This document shows, one piece after another, positions 16,704-24,566 of a DNA stretch of 27,607 nucleotides. The first letter of the stretch is position 1; each line of letters begins with the position of its first letter. A program made the translations under genes and the position numbers. This stretch comes from JAILLW01 sp045629045 (lineage in GTDB: Bacteria; Bacillota; Clostridia; Lachnospirales; Lachnospiraceae): positions 1 to 27,607 of the forward strand of contig JAZQQM010000030.1 of NCBI GenBank assembly GCA_045629045.1, given 5' to 3'. The notes under the pieces are model-generated. The model worked only from the letters and a program-made list of their open reading frames with translations, made no database searches and was not told the origin of the DNA.

Positions 16704-19489
16704 TGTTGCAGAAAATGTGGCAAAAGCGATGGATGAATTTGAGCCTTCTTTTGGGCTGTATTTTGCTTATTGCCACGACGGTAAGTTTTCCTCTTTATCA
16801 AAAGGCGGCCTATGACCGCATGCTTCAGGATGAGTTTACCAATTATGTGGCCAAAGAAGGTAAATGGCCCATGGTAATCAAAATGAGTGCAACCTGCAAG
16901 AAGGATAAAAAAGACACCATAGGCAAAATCGAAAAGTATGCGGATACTTTGTACACTGAAATGGGTGTGCCTAAGGCTCAAACCGTTGAGTATTTAAATG
17001 TATACAGGGCGCCTATTGTTTCATCGATTAAACGTGATGATGCCGAAGATATGTCTTTGTCGCTTAGCACAATGACGGATTTGGAAAATCATGCATCGAT
17101 GATTAACGGTCGTATGTTTGGTGAAACAGGTAAGGATGCCGACGGTGCCATTGAGGTAATCATTTCTCAGGCAACCCTTGTTAATCAGGGATTGCTTCTT
17201 GATGAAGAACTTACCTTTGAAACACTTAAAGATACAGAGGGTAATCCGATTAAGATTAAAATTGTCGGTGTGTTTACCAAAGATGATAATAAGGATTTCT
17301 ATTTCCAGGAGAATCCCGAGAGTTTTGTTGAAAACTGCTTTATGAACGATGATTTGTTCAAAGAGATGTTTACGGGAGAGAATGCAGCGAAGTATACAAT
17401 CGGAATTTCCGTATATGATTTGGTTGACTACGAAAACGTTACGGCTTCCGATATTTCAAAGATAAATGATTACACAAATTATATGTGTAATGAGGGCAAG
17501 TATAAGAGCGTAATAAAGGATCCGGAGTATCAGTCTATTCTGGAAGAATATGAGCTTAAGAAGGTCAGAATTTCTACAACACTTATTATTCTTCAGATAC
17601 CGGTGCTCGTACTTTTGGCAGCTTTTCTTCTTATGATATCGGGTCAGATGTATGAGATGGAGCGGAATGAAATATCTGTTATTAAGTCAAGAGGAAGCTT
17701 CCGAGGCCAGATACTGCTTTTATATATTTATCAGGGATTGTTCTTAACGCTTGTGGGAGCGGCAATAGGAATACCGCTTGGCGGAGTATTCAGCCGTCTT
17801 TTAGGCTCAACACGTAATTTCCTTGAGTTTGATTTTAGCCAGAGCCTTAAGATTACTTATACTTTTGAAGCGTTTCTGTATGCTTTGGCAGCTATGTTTA
17901 TTACGCTTCTTAGTATATCTTTGCCCGCGGTTAAACACAGTAAAGTTTCAATTGTTCATCTTAAGCAGCAGAAGGCACTTAAGAAAAAGAGTTTCTGGGA
18001 AAAATTCTATCTTGATATTGTACTTATAGGCATATCGGGATATGGATATTACAGCTTTAATAAGAGTATGAACTCAATATCCGAAACAGTTTTGTCGGGA
18101 AAGAGTCTTGATCCGCTTTTGTATATAAGTTCATCATTGTTCATAGTAGGTATGGGACTGTTTTTCTTAAGAATACAGCCATATATCGTTAAACTTATAT
18201 ATTTGTGTACGAAACGTTTTTGCGGACCGTCTTCATATATTTCGTTTATGGAGAATATTAAGAACGGACGTAAGATGCAGCTTATTATGTTGTTCCTTAT
18301 TATGACGATTTCGCTGGGAATGTTCCATGCGACCGTTGCAAGGACCATTCTCGAAAATGCTGTTGAGAATACCGAGTACAGAGACGGTGTTGATGTTATC
18401 CTTAAGGAGAACTGGCCTGCTGTAATTGATTCGTCGGGAACACCTACGGGACAGTATATGGAACCGGATTTCGGTAAGTATGCGTCAATGGATTTTGCCT
18501 CATCATATACCAAGGTATATTACGACAATGCCGCGTATGTTAAACAGAGTAAAAACTCAAGAACGGCAATGACTTTGATGGGAATTCATACAAAAGAATT
18601 CGGTCTTATGACCAAGCTTCCCGAGGAGGTTAATGACAAGTTCTATTATGAATATCTTAACGAGCTTGCCGGGACCGAGGACGGTGCTTTGCTTTCAAAG
18701 AATTTTCAGACCACTCTTGATTACAAAGTGGGTGATACGATTGAATTTACCAATGTTGACGGAGTAAGCGCGAAGGCTAAAGTAGTCGGTTTTGTGGATT
18801 ATTTCCCGACATATTCGCCTACTGTTACCAGCATTAATCCCGATGGAAATGCCGTTACGGAAGATAACTATTTGATAGTAACGCATTATGCATATCTTAA
18901 AAAGGAATGGGGAGTTAAGCCTTACGAAATATGGATATCTTTAAATGAAAGTGCCAATGGAAATGATGTCGCACAGTTTATTGATAAGTATTCCATGAAG
19001 GTTAAAAGATATGTTAATAAAGTTGATGATATAGAAAATACAATGACGGATCCTTTATTACAGGGAACGAACGGAGTTCTTACGATGGGATTCGTTGTAA
19101 CGATTTTGCTGTGTGCGGTCGGATATTTGATTTACTGGATTATGTCTATTAAAGAACGTGAATTGGTATTCGGTGTACTAAGAGCCTGTGGCTTCCATAA
19201 GGCGGAAATTGTTAAGATGCTGGTTATAGAGCAATTGTTTTCGGGAGTATTTTCGGTACTTGCGGGAATCGGAATAGGTAAGTTAACGTCCGATATGTTT
19301 GTCCCGATGCTACAGGCATCCTACGCTACATCAGAGCAGGTGCTTCCGATGAAGCTTATTACAAGAGCATCGGATATGTACAGACTCTATGGAATTATTG
19401 CAGCAGTTATGCTTATCAGCGTATGCGTACTCATTGCGCTGCTTTTTAGAATGAATGTAACCAAGGCACTTAAGTTAGGTGAAGAATAA
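16691..19489 (+). CDS. FtsX/MacB-like ABC transporter permease with duplicated halves
   Basis: A 932-residue membrane protein with about ten spans in a duplicated layout. TM1 (16-36), an external domain (about 37-295) and a three-span FtsX block (about 297-410) are followed by two linker spans (about 440-500). The plan then repeats: TM7 (about 529-550), a second external domain (551-790) and a final three-span FtsX block (about 796-915). The cytoplasmic loop after the first span of each block contains MERNEISVIKSRG and KERELVFGVLRACG, the typical ATPase-coupling helix. AAGGAGG (16674-16680) precedes the start. One chain thus supplies both permease halves of a mechanotransmission-type transporter. 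This matches two dissimilar ATPases encoded next to it. Export or extraction of a lipid, peptide or glycan is possible; the substrate cannot be inferred. Confidence 0.88.
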   Translation: MLGIMLQKMWQKRWMNLSLLLGCILLIATTVSFPLYQKAAYDRMLQDEFTNYVAKEGKWPMVIKMSATCKKDKKDTIGKIEKYADTLYTEMGVPKAQTVEYLNVYRAPIVSSIKRDDAEDMSLSLSTMTDLENHASMINGRMFGETGKDADGAIEVIISQATLVNQGLLLDEELTFETLKDTEGNPIKIKIVGVFTKDDNKDFYFQENPESFVENCFMNDDLFKEMFTGENAAKYTIGISVYDLVDYENVTASDISKINDYTNYMCNEGKYKSVIKDPEYQSILEEYELKKVRISTTLIILQIPVLVLLAAFLLMISGQMYEMERNEISVIKSRGSFRGQILLLYIYQGLFLTLVGAAIGIPLGGVFSRLLGSTRNFLEFDFSQSLKITYTFEAFLYALAAMFITLLSISLPAVKHSKVSIVHLKQQKALKKKSFWEKFYLDIVLIGISGYGYYSFNKSMNSISETVLSGKSLDPLLYISSSLFIVGMGLFFLRIQPYIVKLIYLCTKRFCGPSSYISFMENIKNGRKMQLIMLFLIMTISLGMFHATVARTILENAVENTEYRDGVDVILKENWPAVIDSSGTPTGQYMEPDFGKYASMDFASSYTKVYYDNAAYVKQSKNSRTAMTLMGIHTKEFGLMTKLPEEVNDKFYYEYLNELAGTEDGALLSKNFQTTLDYKVGDTIEFTNVDGVSAKAKVVGFVDYFPTYSPTVTSINPDGNAVTEDNYLIVTHYAYLKKEWGVKPYEIWISLNESANGNDVAQFIDKYSMKVKRYVNKVDDIENTMTDPLLQGTNGVLTMGFVVTILLCAVGYLIYWIMSIKERELVFGVLRACGFHKAEIVKMLVIEQLFSGVFSVLAGIGIGKLTSDMFVPMLQASYATSEQVLPMKLITRASDMYRLYGIIAAVMLISVCVLIALLFRMNVTKALKLGEE

Positions 19490-20172
19490 TGTCAGATATT
19501 GTAATTAAGGCCAACGGAATAAAGAGAGCATTTGACACTCCGGCAGGTAAGTTCTGGGCATTGAAAGGTATAGACCTGGAGATACCCGAAGGTGCCTTTG
19601 CAATCCTTAAAGGGCGAAGCGGTTCCGGAAAGACAACGCTTATGAATATCATTAATTCGCTTGATGATCCTACCGAAGGTGAAGTGTTTATCGAAGGAGA
19701 ATCCCTTAAGCATCGTTCCTTAAAGGAAAGAGAGAATTTGCGAAGAACCAAGATGGGATTTGTTTTTCAGTCGGTATCTTTAATACCTTCGCTTAATGCA
19801 TTTCAAAACGTTGAATTCAGCATGCGAATGGCAGGAATGAAGATAAATAAGGATACTGAAAAGAGAGTCGAGGAATGTCTTAAACTGGTGGGCCTTGGCA
19901 ATCGAATGAATCATATGAGCGCCGAAATGTCGGGTGGTGAACAGCAAAGAGTAGCCATTGCAAGAGCCCTAGCACATAAACCAAGTATAATTTTTGCGGA
20001 TGAGCCTACGGCCGAACTTGATTCTGCCATGGCAGCAAGCGTTACCCAGATGTTCAAAGAGATGACGCGTCGTGAGGGAATAACGGTGTTGATGACGACG
20101 CATGATGTTGGACTCATGGGTGCGGCAGACATGATTATCGAACTTGAAAACGGAGAAAGAATTAATGCCTGA
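19489..20172 (+). CDS. ABC transporter ATPase, MacB/LolD type
   Basis: A 227-residue nucleotide-binding subunit with all motifs: Walker A GRSGSGKTT (42-50), Q-loop Q94, signature SGGEQQ from residue 148, Walker B IIFADE ending at D171/E172, and H-loop in MTTHD. The D-loop reads TAELD in place of the usual TGNLD. It overlaps the permease stop (TAATG) and the next ATPase start, so it should be a stable partner of both. Expected to bind the permease's coupling helices in the cytoplasm. Confidence 0.94.
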   Translation: MSDIVIKANGIKRAFDTPAGKFWALKGIDLEIPEGAFAILKGRSGSGKTTLMNIINSLDDPTEGEVFIEGESLKHRSLKERENLRRTKMGFVFQSVSLIPSLNAFQNVEFSMRMAGMKINKDTEKRVEECLKLVGLGNRMNHMSAEMSGGEQQRVAIARALAHKPSIIFADEPTAELDSAMAASVTQMFKEMTRREGITVLMTTHDVGLMGAADMIIELENGERINA

Positions 20173-21052
20173 AAATGGGGTAATGGTCCAAGCTGACGGA
20201 CTGGTTAAAATTTATAAAACTAAAGAGACAGAAGTCCTCGCACTGCAGGGATTAGACCTTACCGTTAATACCGGAGAGTTGACGGCTCTTATAGGTAATT
20301 CGGGATCCGGTAAGTCCACTTTCCTTAATATGATAGGCGGACTGGACAGACCAAGTGCAGGTTCGTTATGGGTAGACGGTAAGAATCTTTTTACAATGAC
20401 GGAAAAGGAACTCGTTTTGTACAAGCGTGATACGGTTGGATTTGTATGGCAAAACAACGGGCGTAACATGCTGCCGTATCTTACGGCTATCGAGAACATT
20501 ATGCTTCCGATGAATTTATCAAGCACGAAGCATAAAAAAGATAAAGCCCTTGAACTTCTTGAAATGGTGGGGCTAAGTCATAAGAAGCACAGTAAGATGA
20601 ATATGCTTTCCGGCGGTGAACAGCAGAGAATAGCAATAGCAATAGCTCTTGCAAATTCTCCTAAATTGCTTCTTGCCGATGAACCGACTGGTTCCGTTGA
20701 TACAAAGACGGCGGATTATATTTTTGACCTGTTTACGGAACTTAATAAGAACGGACAGACCATACTTATCGTTACGCATGATATGGCTTTATCCAAGAAG
20801 GTAAAAAGAGTAATCGCCATAAGAGACGGTAAGATAAGCTCGGAGCGTGTTCTTAAAGAGGCCTTTGTTGACAGAGTTAAGGAGAGCAATATAGACTGGA
20901 GAGCAGAAGATACTCAGGATGAATATGTTGTTCTTGATAAAGCGCATAGATTACAGATACCGATGGAATTGATTAATGAACTGGGCCTTAGTGATAACAA
21001 AGTTAAATTAGAATATAAGGATGGCCGGATTATTATAAGTAAACCCGAATAA
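20165..21052 (+). CDS. ABC transporter ATPase with C-terminal AbrB/SpoVT-like domain
   Basis: A 295-residue ATPase with Walker A GNSGSGKS (44-51), signature SGGEQQ from 149, Walker B LLLADE ending at D172/E173, and D-loop TGSVD. It carries about 65 residues beyond the usual end. The tail (about 242-292) has the pattern YVVLDKAHRLQIPMELINEL followed by an LEYKDGRIIISKP strand, which matches the swapped-hairpin AbrB/MazE/SpoVT fold (VDxxGRIxIPxxLR...LxxxxxxIxIxKP). That fold normally dimerises and often binds DNA. I chose ATG 20165, seven codons into an in-frame TTG-started frame, because GGAG lies just upstream and it overlaps the previous stop by eight bases. Whether the tail only dimerises or also regulates transcription is open. 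Confidence 0.88.
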   Translation: MPENGVMVQADGLVKIYKTKETEVLALQGLDLTVNTGELTALIGNSGSGKSTFLNMIGGLDRPSAGSLWVDGKNLFTMTEKELVLYKRDTVGFVWQNNGRNMLPYLTAIENIMLPMNLSSTKHKKDKALELLEMVGLSHKKHSKMNMLSGGEQQRIAIAIALANSPKLLLADEPTGSVDTKTADYIFDLFTELNKNGQTILIVTHDMALSKKVKRVIAIRDGKISSERVLKEAFVDRVKESNIDWRAEDTQDEYVVLDKAHRLQIPMELINELGLSDNKVKLEYKDGRIIISKPE

Positions 21053-21073
21053 TTAAGTAAAAGGAGATTAATT

Positions 21074-22672
21074 ATGTCAGTAATAGCAAACAACCCATTA
21101 TTAGCAGGATTTTACCCCGACCCGACTATTTGTGCAGTAGGAGAAGATTACTATATTGTCAATTCTTCTTTTGCATATTTCCCGGGACTTCCCATTATGC
21201 ACAGCCGTGACTTGGCACATTGGGAGCAAATCGGAAATGTTCTGACACGCGAATCGCAATTACCTCTTAAGGAGGCGCAGATTTCAAGAGGATTATTCGC
21301 ACCGACAATGAGATATTATGACGGTGTTTATTATGTTATTTGTACGAATGTATCTTTCGGAGGCAATTTTATAGTTACCGCCGATAAACCGGAAGGCCCT
21401 TATTCAGATCCGCATTATCTTGAAGGTGCAGACGGAATTGATCCGAGTTTATTCTTCGATGAAGACGGACGTTGCTACTATATCGGTACACATCCGAATC
21501 CGGATGGCTGCAGGTATGATGGTGACTGGTTTATCTACATTCAGGAAGTTGATATTAAGGAGTTTAAGCTTATTGGTGAACCTAAGAATGTATGGAACGG
21601 TGCAATGAAGGGAGTTCATTGGCCTGAGGGTCCGCATCTATATCATATAGGTGATTATTATTACATCATTCACGCCGAAGGCGGTACAGGACCGGAACAT
21701 GCTATTTCGGTGGCAAGAAGTAAAGAAGTTTTCGGACCTTATGAACAGAATTTCTGTAATCCTATATTTACACACAGACATTTGGGACAAAAATATCCCA
21801 TCAAGTATGTAGGACATGCAGACATGTTCCAGATAGCAAACGGCGACTGGTACATGGTAATGCTTGCGGTACGTCCTGCCAATAACTATACGACAATGGG
21901 AAGAGAAACCTTCCTTGCACGAGTGATTTGGGAAAATGACTGGCCGGTAGTTAATCCGGGTCTTGGAATGCTGGCAGCTCAGATGGTTATTGACCTTCCT
22001 GAAGCAATCCCCGAATGCAGACCCACATCAGTTCCGAATGTAAGTAAGCTTTATGACTTTACCAAACAGTTTAAACTGGGACCGGAATTTATGTATCTTC
22101 GTAATCCCAGAGAAGATATGTATAAGCTTGTTGAGAACGAAGGTCTTTATTTAACATGCAGTCCCGAAAAGATAACAGGTTTCGGTAAGCCTTCATATAT
22201 TTGTCTTCGTCAGGACTGTCACTGCTTTGAGGCAGCAGTTACCTTTAAGGGGGATGACCTTTATGACGGCGCGGTTGCAGGTTTATGCCTGTTCCAGAAT
22301 GAGGACTTTAATGTACGCGTAGAGTACGGCGGATGTCACGCTGATGTGATTGTACGTAAGGACGGTAAGGAAGAAAAGGTCGGCTCATTAATGGCAGCAC
22401 AGAACCTTGTAACTTTCGTGCTTAGCGTAATAGGTACAAAAGCAAATGTATTTATGGTAAATGAAGGTAAACTTGAGAACCTTGCAAAGGATATAGATGT
22501 ATCAAATCTTTCAACAGAAGTTGCAGGTGGTTTTGTAGGCTGTACAGTAGGAATTTATGCACAGAATTACGAAGAAAATGATACAATGGTAAGAGCACTG
22601 TTTAAGTCATTCTCATATAAGAGAATTATTCCTGTAAAAAAAGACGAAAAGAAAGAAGAGGTTAATGGATAA
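21074..22672 (+). CDS. Glycoside hydrolase family 43, beta-xylosidase/alpha-L-arabinofuranosidase type
   Basis: A 532-residue cytoplasmic enzyme with no signal peptide. GH43 landmarks are complete: catalytic base D16 in YPDPTI, pKa-modulating D123 in GIDPSLF, general acid E185 in WPEGPHLY, and H248 in VGHADM. The five-bladed propeller (1 to about 320) is followed by a beta-sandwich domain (about 330-520) of the kind found in the beta-xylosidase branch. It should release xylose or arabinose from imported oligosaccharides; the exact sugar cannot be read from sequence alone. It follows the ATPase by 21 bases with a clean AAGGAG (21061-21066) and overlaps the next gene by eight bases, so it is cotranscribed with the exporter genes. 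That is unusual company for a degradative enzyme. Confidence 0.92.
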   Translation: MSVIANNPLLAGFYPDPTICAVGEDYYIVNSSFAYFPGLPIMHSRDLAHWEQIGNVLTRESQLPLKEAQISRGLFAPTMRYYDGVYYVICTNVSFGGNFIVTADKPEGPYSDPHYLEGADGIDPSLFFDEDGRCYYIGTHPNPDGCRYDGDWFIYIQEVDIKEFKLIGEPKNVWNGAMKGVHWPEGPHLYHIGDYYYIIHAEGGTGPEHAISVARSKEVFGPYEQNFCNPIFTHRHLGQKYPIKYVGHADMFQIANGDWYMVMLAVRPANNYTTMGRETFLARVIWENDWPVVNPGLGMLAAQMVIDLPEAIPECRPTSVPNVSKLYDFTKQFKLGPEFMYLRNPREDMYKLVENEGLYLTCSPEKITGFGKPSYICLRQDCHCFEAAVTFKGDDLYDGAVAGLCLFQNEDFNVRVEYGGCHADVIVRKDGKEEKVGSLMAAQNLVTFVLSVIGTKANVFMVNEGKLENLAKDIDVSNLSTEVAGGFVGCTVGIYAQNYEENDTMVRALFKSFSYKRIIPVKKDEKKEEVNG

Positions 22673-23621
22673 AATAAGATTTCATCTTCCCGGACTAAGA
22701 TACAATTTCCCTCTTAACATGATGTGGATTAGTCTTATGGAGCAGCATCCCGAATATTTTCGTGATAACATCGAGATAGGGTCGTTTTTTGGCGTGTTTC
22801 CTTTTTCATTGTGGAATGGGGGACGCGTATTGCCTATAACGGATCAATGTGATTCAAGGTATGTTGAAAACGTAATTCACAGTATTAATGCCAAGGGAAT
22901 TCCGGTAAGATTTACGTTTAATACAACACTTGTTAATGAAGAAGAACTTAAGGATCCGTTTTGCAATTATTGTATGGATGTAGCCAATAACGGTATGAAC
23001 GAGGTTATGGTTGCCTCACCTTTATTGGAACAGTATTTAAGAGAAAAGTATCCGAATTTTGCATACAACAGTTCTACCTGTAAGGAAATAAAGGATATCG
23101 ACGGACTAAACAGTGAACTTAGCAAAGATTATAAGTACGTTGTTGCCGATTACAATGTCAACGGTCAGTGGGATATTATAGATAAGCTCGAACACAAGGA
23201 AAAGCTTGAAATACTGGTTAATGCAGTATGCAATCCGGCTTGTAAGCGTCGTGGGGATCATTACGATTATGTGGCAAAGACACAGCGTATTATTAAGAAA
23301 AATCGGACCCTTCCGCCGGAGCATCAGATAAAGATTGATAATTGGTATTGTGATGCCGGAGAGCATAATTGTTTGTATACGATTATGGATTACCCGACAT
23401 TTGTGTCGGTTGACAGTATAATGAATGAGTATATGCCGCGCGGTATAAATAATTTTAAGATTGAAGGAAGAACGGCATATCTTTTCTCACTCATAGAGAC
23501 ATACAGTTATTATATGTTAAAGCCCGAATATGCAGGACAGACCAAATTACTGCTCCTTCGTAATTTGGAGGCAAACAAGATTATTTCGGTTAATAAGCCA
23601 CGTCCGTCGGTATGGCCGTAA
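22665..23621 (+). CDS. U32-like (UbiU/UbiV/peptidase U32 superfamily) protein, paralog A
   Basis: A 318-residue soluble protein with no signal peptide. Two hallmarks place it near peptidase U32: the C189-x3-C193 motif followed by R196 and H199-Y200 (VCNPACKRRGDHY), and KIEGR at 265-269. Extra Cys residues at 229 and 236 could complete an iron-sulfur site. The N-terminal half has an unusual WNGGR motif (50-54) shared with its neighbour. In characterised relatives (UbiU, UbiV, TrhP, RlhA) these Cys residues hold a 4Fe-4S cluster or support RNA or quinone hydroxylation, and proteolysis is not proven. It is clearly homologous to the next gene along its whole length. Function here is unknown. Confidence 0.7.
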   Translation: MDKIRFHLPGLRYNFPLNMMWISLMEQHPEYFRDNIEIGSFFGVFPFSLWNGGRVLPITDQCDSRYVENVIHSINAKGIPVRFTFNTTLVNEEELKDPFCNYCMDVANNGMNEVMVASPLLEQYLREKYPNFAYNSSTCKEIKDIDGLNSELSKDYKYVVADYNVNGQWDIIDKLEHKEKLEILVNAVCNPACKRRGDHYDYVAKTQRIIKKNRTLPPEHQIKIDNWYCDAGEHNCLYTIMDYPTFVSVDSIMNEYMPRGINNFKIEGRTAYLFSLIETYSYYMLKPEYAGQTKLLLLRNLEANKIISVNKPRPSVWP

Positions 23622-23648
23622 AGGGTATTAGTTTTAGAGGGTATAATA

Positions 23649-24542
23649 TTGGATAAAAAGATATACTGGCATCTGCCGGGATTTTGTTATTTCTTTTACC
23701 TTAATCAGGTAATTATCAACTTAATGAAAGAGTATCCGGATAAGTTTAATGAGGGATATGCAGTAGGAAGTGTATACGGCACCTTCCCGGGAGCTATCTG
23801 GAACGGCGGAAGAGCGGTATTTGGTGTTACGGCCAAAGGCGACATGCAAAAAATCATAAAGACCTATAATGATTTTGGCGTACCTGTCAGATTCACATGG
23901 ACCAATTCGCTTCTTGAAGAAAAGCATGTTAACGATACATATTGCAATCTTATAATGGATATTGCCAATAACGGTAAGAATCAGGTGCTTGTGAACACAC
24001 CGGTGTTGGAGGAGTATCTTCGCAAGAACTATCCTGATTTTGAATTTATTTCATCAACCACAAAGCGTATAAAATCACTTGATGCCCTAAAGGCTGAACT
24101 TGATAAGGATTATGCTCTTGTTGTGCTTGATTATGACCTTAATCATGATGAAGAAGTGCTTGAAGAACTAAAACCTGTGGCTTCAAGAGTAGAGATATTG
24201 GTGGATGAGATATGTTTCCCTAATTGTCCCAAGAGAGTTGCTCATTATAAAGATGAATCATACCGTCAGCTGACCTTTGATAAGGGAACGACATTTGACT
24301 GTCCAAACAGAAAAACTGTTCCTGCTTTTAAGGAATGTATGAAGCGTGATGCTTTTATCAGTAAGGAAGAAATCGCTTCTTACATTGATAAAGGATTTGT
24401 TAATTTTAAAATAGTGGGACGGGGATTACCCATTGAAATGGTAATCGATTCGTATATTTATTATCTGGTAAAGGATGAGCATAAAGACTTTATCAGAACT
24501 AAACTGGAAAATACTTTAGCTAAGCTTACGGGAAGAAAATAG
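23649..24542 (+). CDS. U32-like protein, paralog B (TTG start)
   Basis: A 297-residue paralog of the preceding protein. Aligned features include HLPG near the N-terminus, WNGGR (51-55), the DIANNG(K/M)N segment, C189-x3-C193 with R196 and H199-Y200 at identical positions, and KIVGR at 254-258. Cys218 and Cys230 parallel the later Cys pair of paralog A, although spaced differently (11 residues between them instead of 6). I accept a TTG start at 23649 because the first residues (MDKKIYWHLPG) align with the ATG-started paralog and an AGAGGG site lies about eight bases upstream. The pair may form a heterodimer, as UbiU and UbiV do (inference). Confidence 0.7.
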   Translation: MDKKIYWHLPGFCYFFYLNQVIINLMKEYPDKFNEGYAVGSVYGTFPGAIWNGGRAVFGVTAKGDMQKIIKTYNDFGVPVRFTWTNSLLEEKHVNDTYCNLIMDIANNGKNQVLVNTPVLEEYLRKNYPDFEFISSTTKRIKSLDALKAELDKDYALVVLDYDLNHDEEVLEELKPVASRVEILVDEICFPNCPKRVAHYKDESYRQLTFDKGTTFDCPNRKTVPAFKECMKRDAFISKEEIASYIDKGFVNFKIVGRGLPIEMVIDSYIYYLVKDEHKDFIRTKLENTLAKLTGRK

Positions 24543-24566
24543 GTAAGCAAAAGGGGGATGTGCTAA

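Noticed and set aside
18049..18513. Antisense reading frame of 154 codons opposite the permease
   Set aside because: It is a shadow of the permease gene with no family features.
20144..20164. TTG start for the second ATPase
   Set aside because: It would extend the overlap with the previous gene and lacks a ribosome site; ATG 20165 has GGAG upstream.
22665..24542. Calling the U32-like pair proteases
   Set aside because: Protease activity of the family is poorly supported; the Cys motif fits iron-sulfur or hydroxylase relatives better.
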